A stretch of 15,573 bases of DNA from an uncultured Muribaculaceae bacterium (GTDB taxonomy: Bacteria; Bacteroidota; Bacteroidia; Bacteroidales; Muribaculaceae): assembly GCA_910584905.1 (NCBI GenBank), contig CAJUCQ010000029.1, positions 1 to 15,573 on the forward strand, in the 5' to 3' direction. Within the stretch, counting starts at the first letter, position 1; each line of letters opens with the position of its first letter. A model generated the notes under the pieces. The model worked only from the letters and a program-made list of their open reading frames with translations, did no database searches and was not told the origin of the DNA. The position numbers and the translations under genes were made by a program. Below are positions 15,286 to 15,573 of this stretch, one piece after another.

Positions 15286-15507
15286 ATGACAAACCCGGTA
15301 TTCTGGCTTGTGCCTGCCGCGTCGCTTGTCGCATTGATTCTGGCTTGGTATTTCTTCCGCCGGATGATGAGCGAGAGCGAGGGCACCGACACGATGCAGC
15401 GCATCGCATCCCACGTCCGCAAGGGCGCCATGTCTTATCTCAAACAGCAATATAAAATCAATGGTTCGGTAAAATTTGAGGTTGAACAGTCAGGCTTAAG
15501 CCGCTAA
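15286..15507 (+). pseudogene. hppA: hppA 5' fragment, membrane pyrophosphatase, interrupted
   Basis: The first 58 codons (15286-15459) encode the N-terminus of a membrane-bound Na+/H+-pumping pyrophosphatase. A first membrane helix (about 4-24) is followed by ESEGTDTMQRIASHVRKGAM and SYLKQQYKI, highly typical of Bacteroidetes HppA, which is normally over 700 residues. After Ile58 the reading frame continues for 15 residues unrelated to the family and stops at 15507. The DNA becomes AT-rich at the same point. This looks like an insertion, not a simple frameshift, because no other frame resumes the HppA sequence before the window ends. If real, the pump is inactivated in this cell; an assembly join at a repeat is the alternative. 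Confidence 0.7.
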
Positions 15508-15573
15508 TTGAGCCAACCTTTGGTTTATTTTCTGAATTATTTTGAGATGCGGGGATTTTCCGTAAGTCGAAAT
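15460..15573. mobile_element. Probable insertion-sequence end inside hppA
   Basis: Homology to hppA ends at 15459 and the next 114 bases are AT-rich. On the minus strand a frame open to the window edge ends in a stop at 15496-15498 and looks like a protein C-terminus. That leaves about 36 bases between the stop and the hppA junction, the usual arrangement at an IS end. The region also has a palindrome, GGCTTAAGCC (15493-15502), and arms AGGTTG/CAACCT (15479-15484 and 15514-15519). The family is not recognised, and the other end and target duplication are outside the window. Confidence 0.45.
15496..15573 (-). CDS. C-terminal fragment of a putative transposase
   Basis: Twenty-five residues are visible, ending LKIIQKINQRLAQLAA and then TAA; the rest lies beyond the window. 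The charged, helical C-terminus is compatible with a transposase, but the identification rests mainly on its position: a gene ending a few dozen bases inside a break in hppA. It could also be a chance open frame. Confidence 0.35.
   Translation of the reverse strand: MSTYGKSPHLKIIQKINQRLAQLAA

Overview
This window is chromosomal DNA from an anaerobic member of the Bacteroidales with a fairly high G+C content, plausibly Muribaculaceae or a relative. The signs are a HmuY/HmuR/HmuS-type heme locus, Bacteroidetes-style promoters (TTTG, about 20 bases, then TAnnTTTG), Bacteroidetes-type lipoproteins, and a coaX / outer-membrane barrel / lptC / CorC gene order. There are no rRNA or tRNA genes and no CRISPR array. 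The species cannot be fixed from the sequence alone.

Layout. Positions 1-281 are intergenic: an AT-rich left edge with a strong hairpin at 39-73, then two copies of a 25-base repeat. Positions 282-9221 on the minus strand are one tightly packed seven-gene operon. Read 5' to 3' it encodes a calycin-like lipoprotein, HmuY (heme-binding lipoprotein), HmuR (TonB-dependent heme receptor), HmuS (membrane-anchored CobN-like chelatase), HmuT (polytopic membrane protein), HmuU (MotA/TolQ/ExbB-like channel) and HmuV (DUF2149, ExbD-like). Junctions overlap by up to 4 bases or are separated by at most 6. Positions 9222-9568 are a divergent promoter region with a perfect 32-bp palindrome. Positions 9569-10870 on the plus strand encode an acetyl-CoA hydrolase / CoA-transferase family enzyme. 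Positions 10912-15106 on the minus strand are an envelope and cofactor cluster: coaX, an outer-membrane barrel protein, an LptC-like lipoprotein and a CorC/HlyC-type CNNM-CBS protein. At 15286 hppA (membrane pyrophosphatase) begins on the plus strand. It loses homology after codon 58, where foreign-looking AT-rich DNA, probably the end of an insertion sequence, takes over to the window edge.

How the genes work together. The surface lipoproteins would capture heme and pass it to HmuR for TonB-driven import. HmuS, whose body is predicted to be periplasmic, belongs to the cobalt/magnesium chelatase large-subunit family and is thought to remove iron from heme. HmuT, HmuU and HmuV have no settled role. 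HmuU and HmuV keep the channel-threonine and membrane-aspartate pattern of ExbB and ExbD, so a dedicated proton-driven motor acting on HmuS or HmuR is the most interesting hypothesis here. Methionine recurs in the expected ligand regions of HmuY and HmuR and in a linker of HmuS, suggesting methionine-based heme handling rather than the His-based scheme of Porphyromonas gingivalis.
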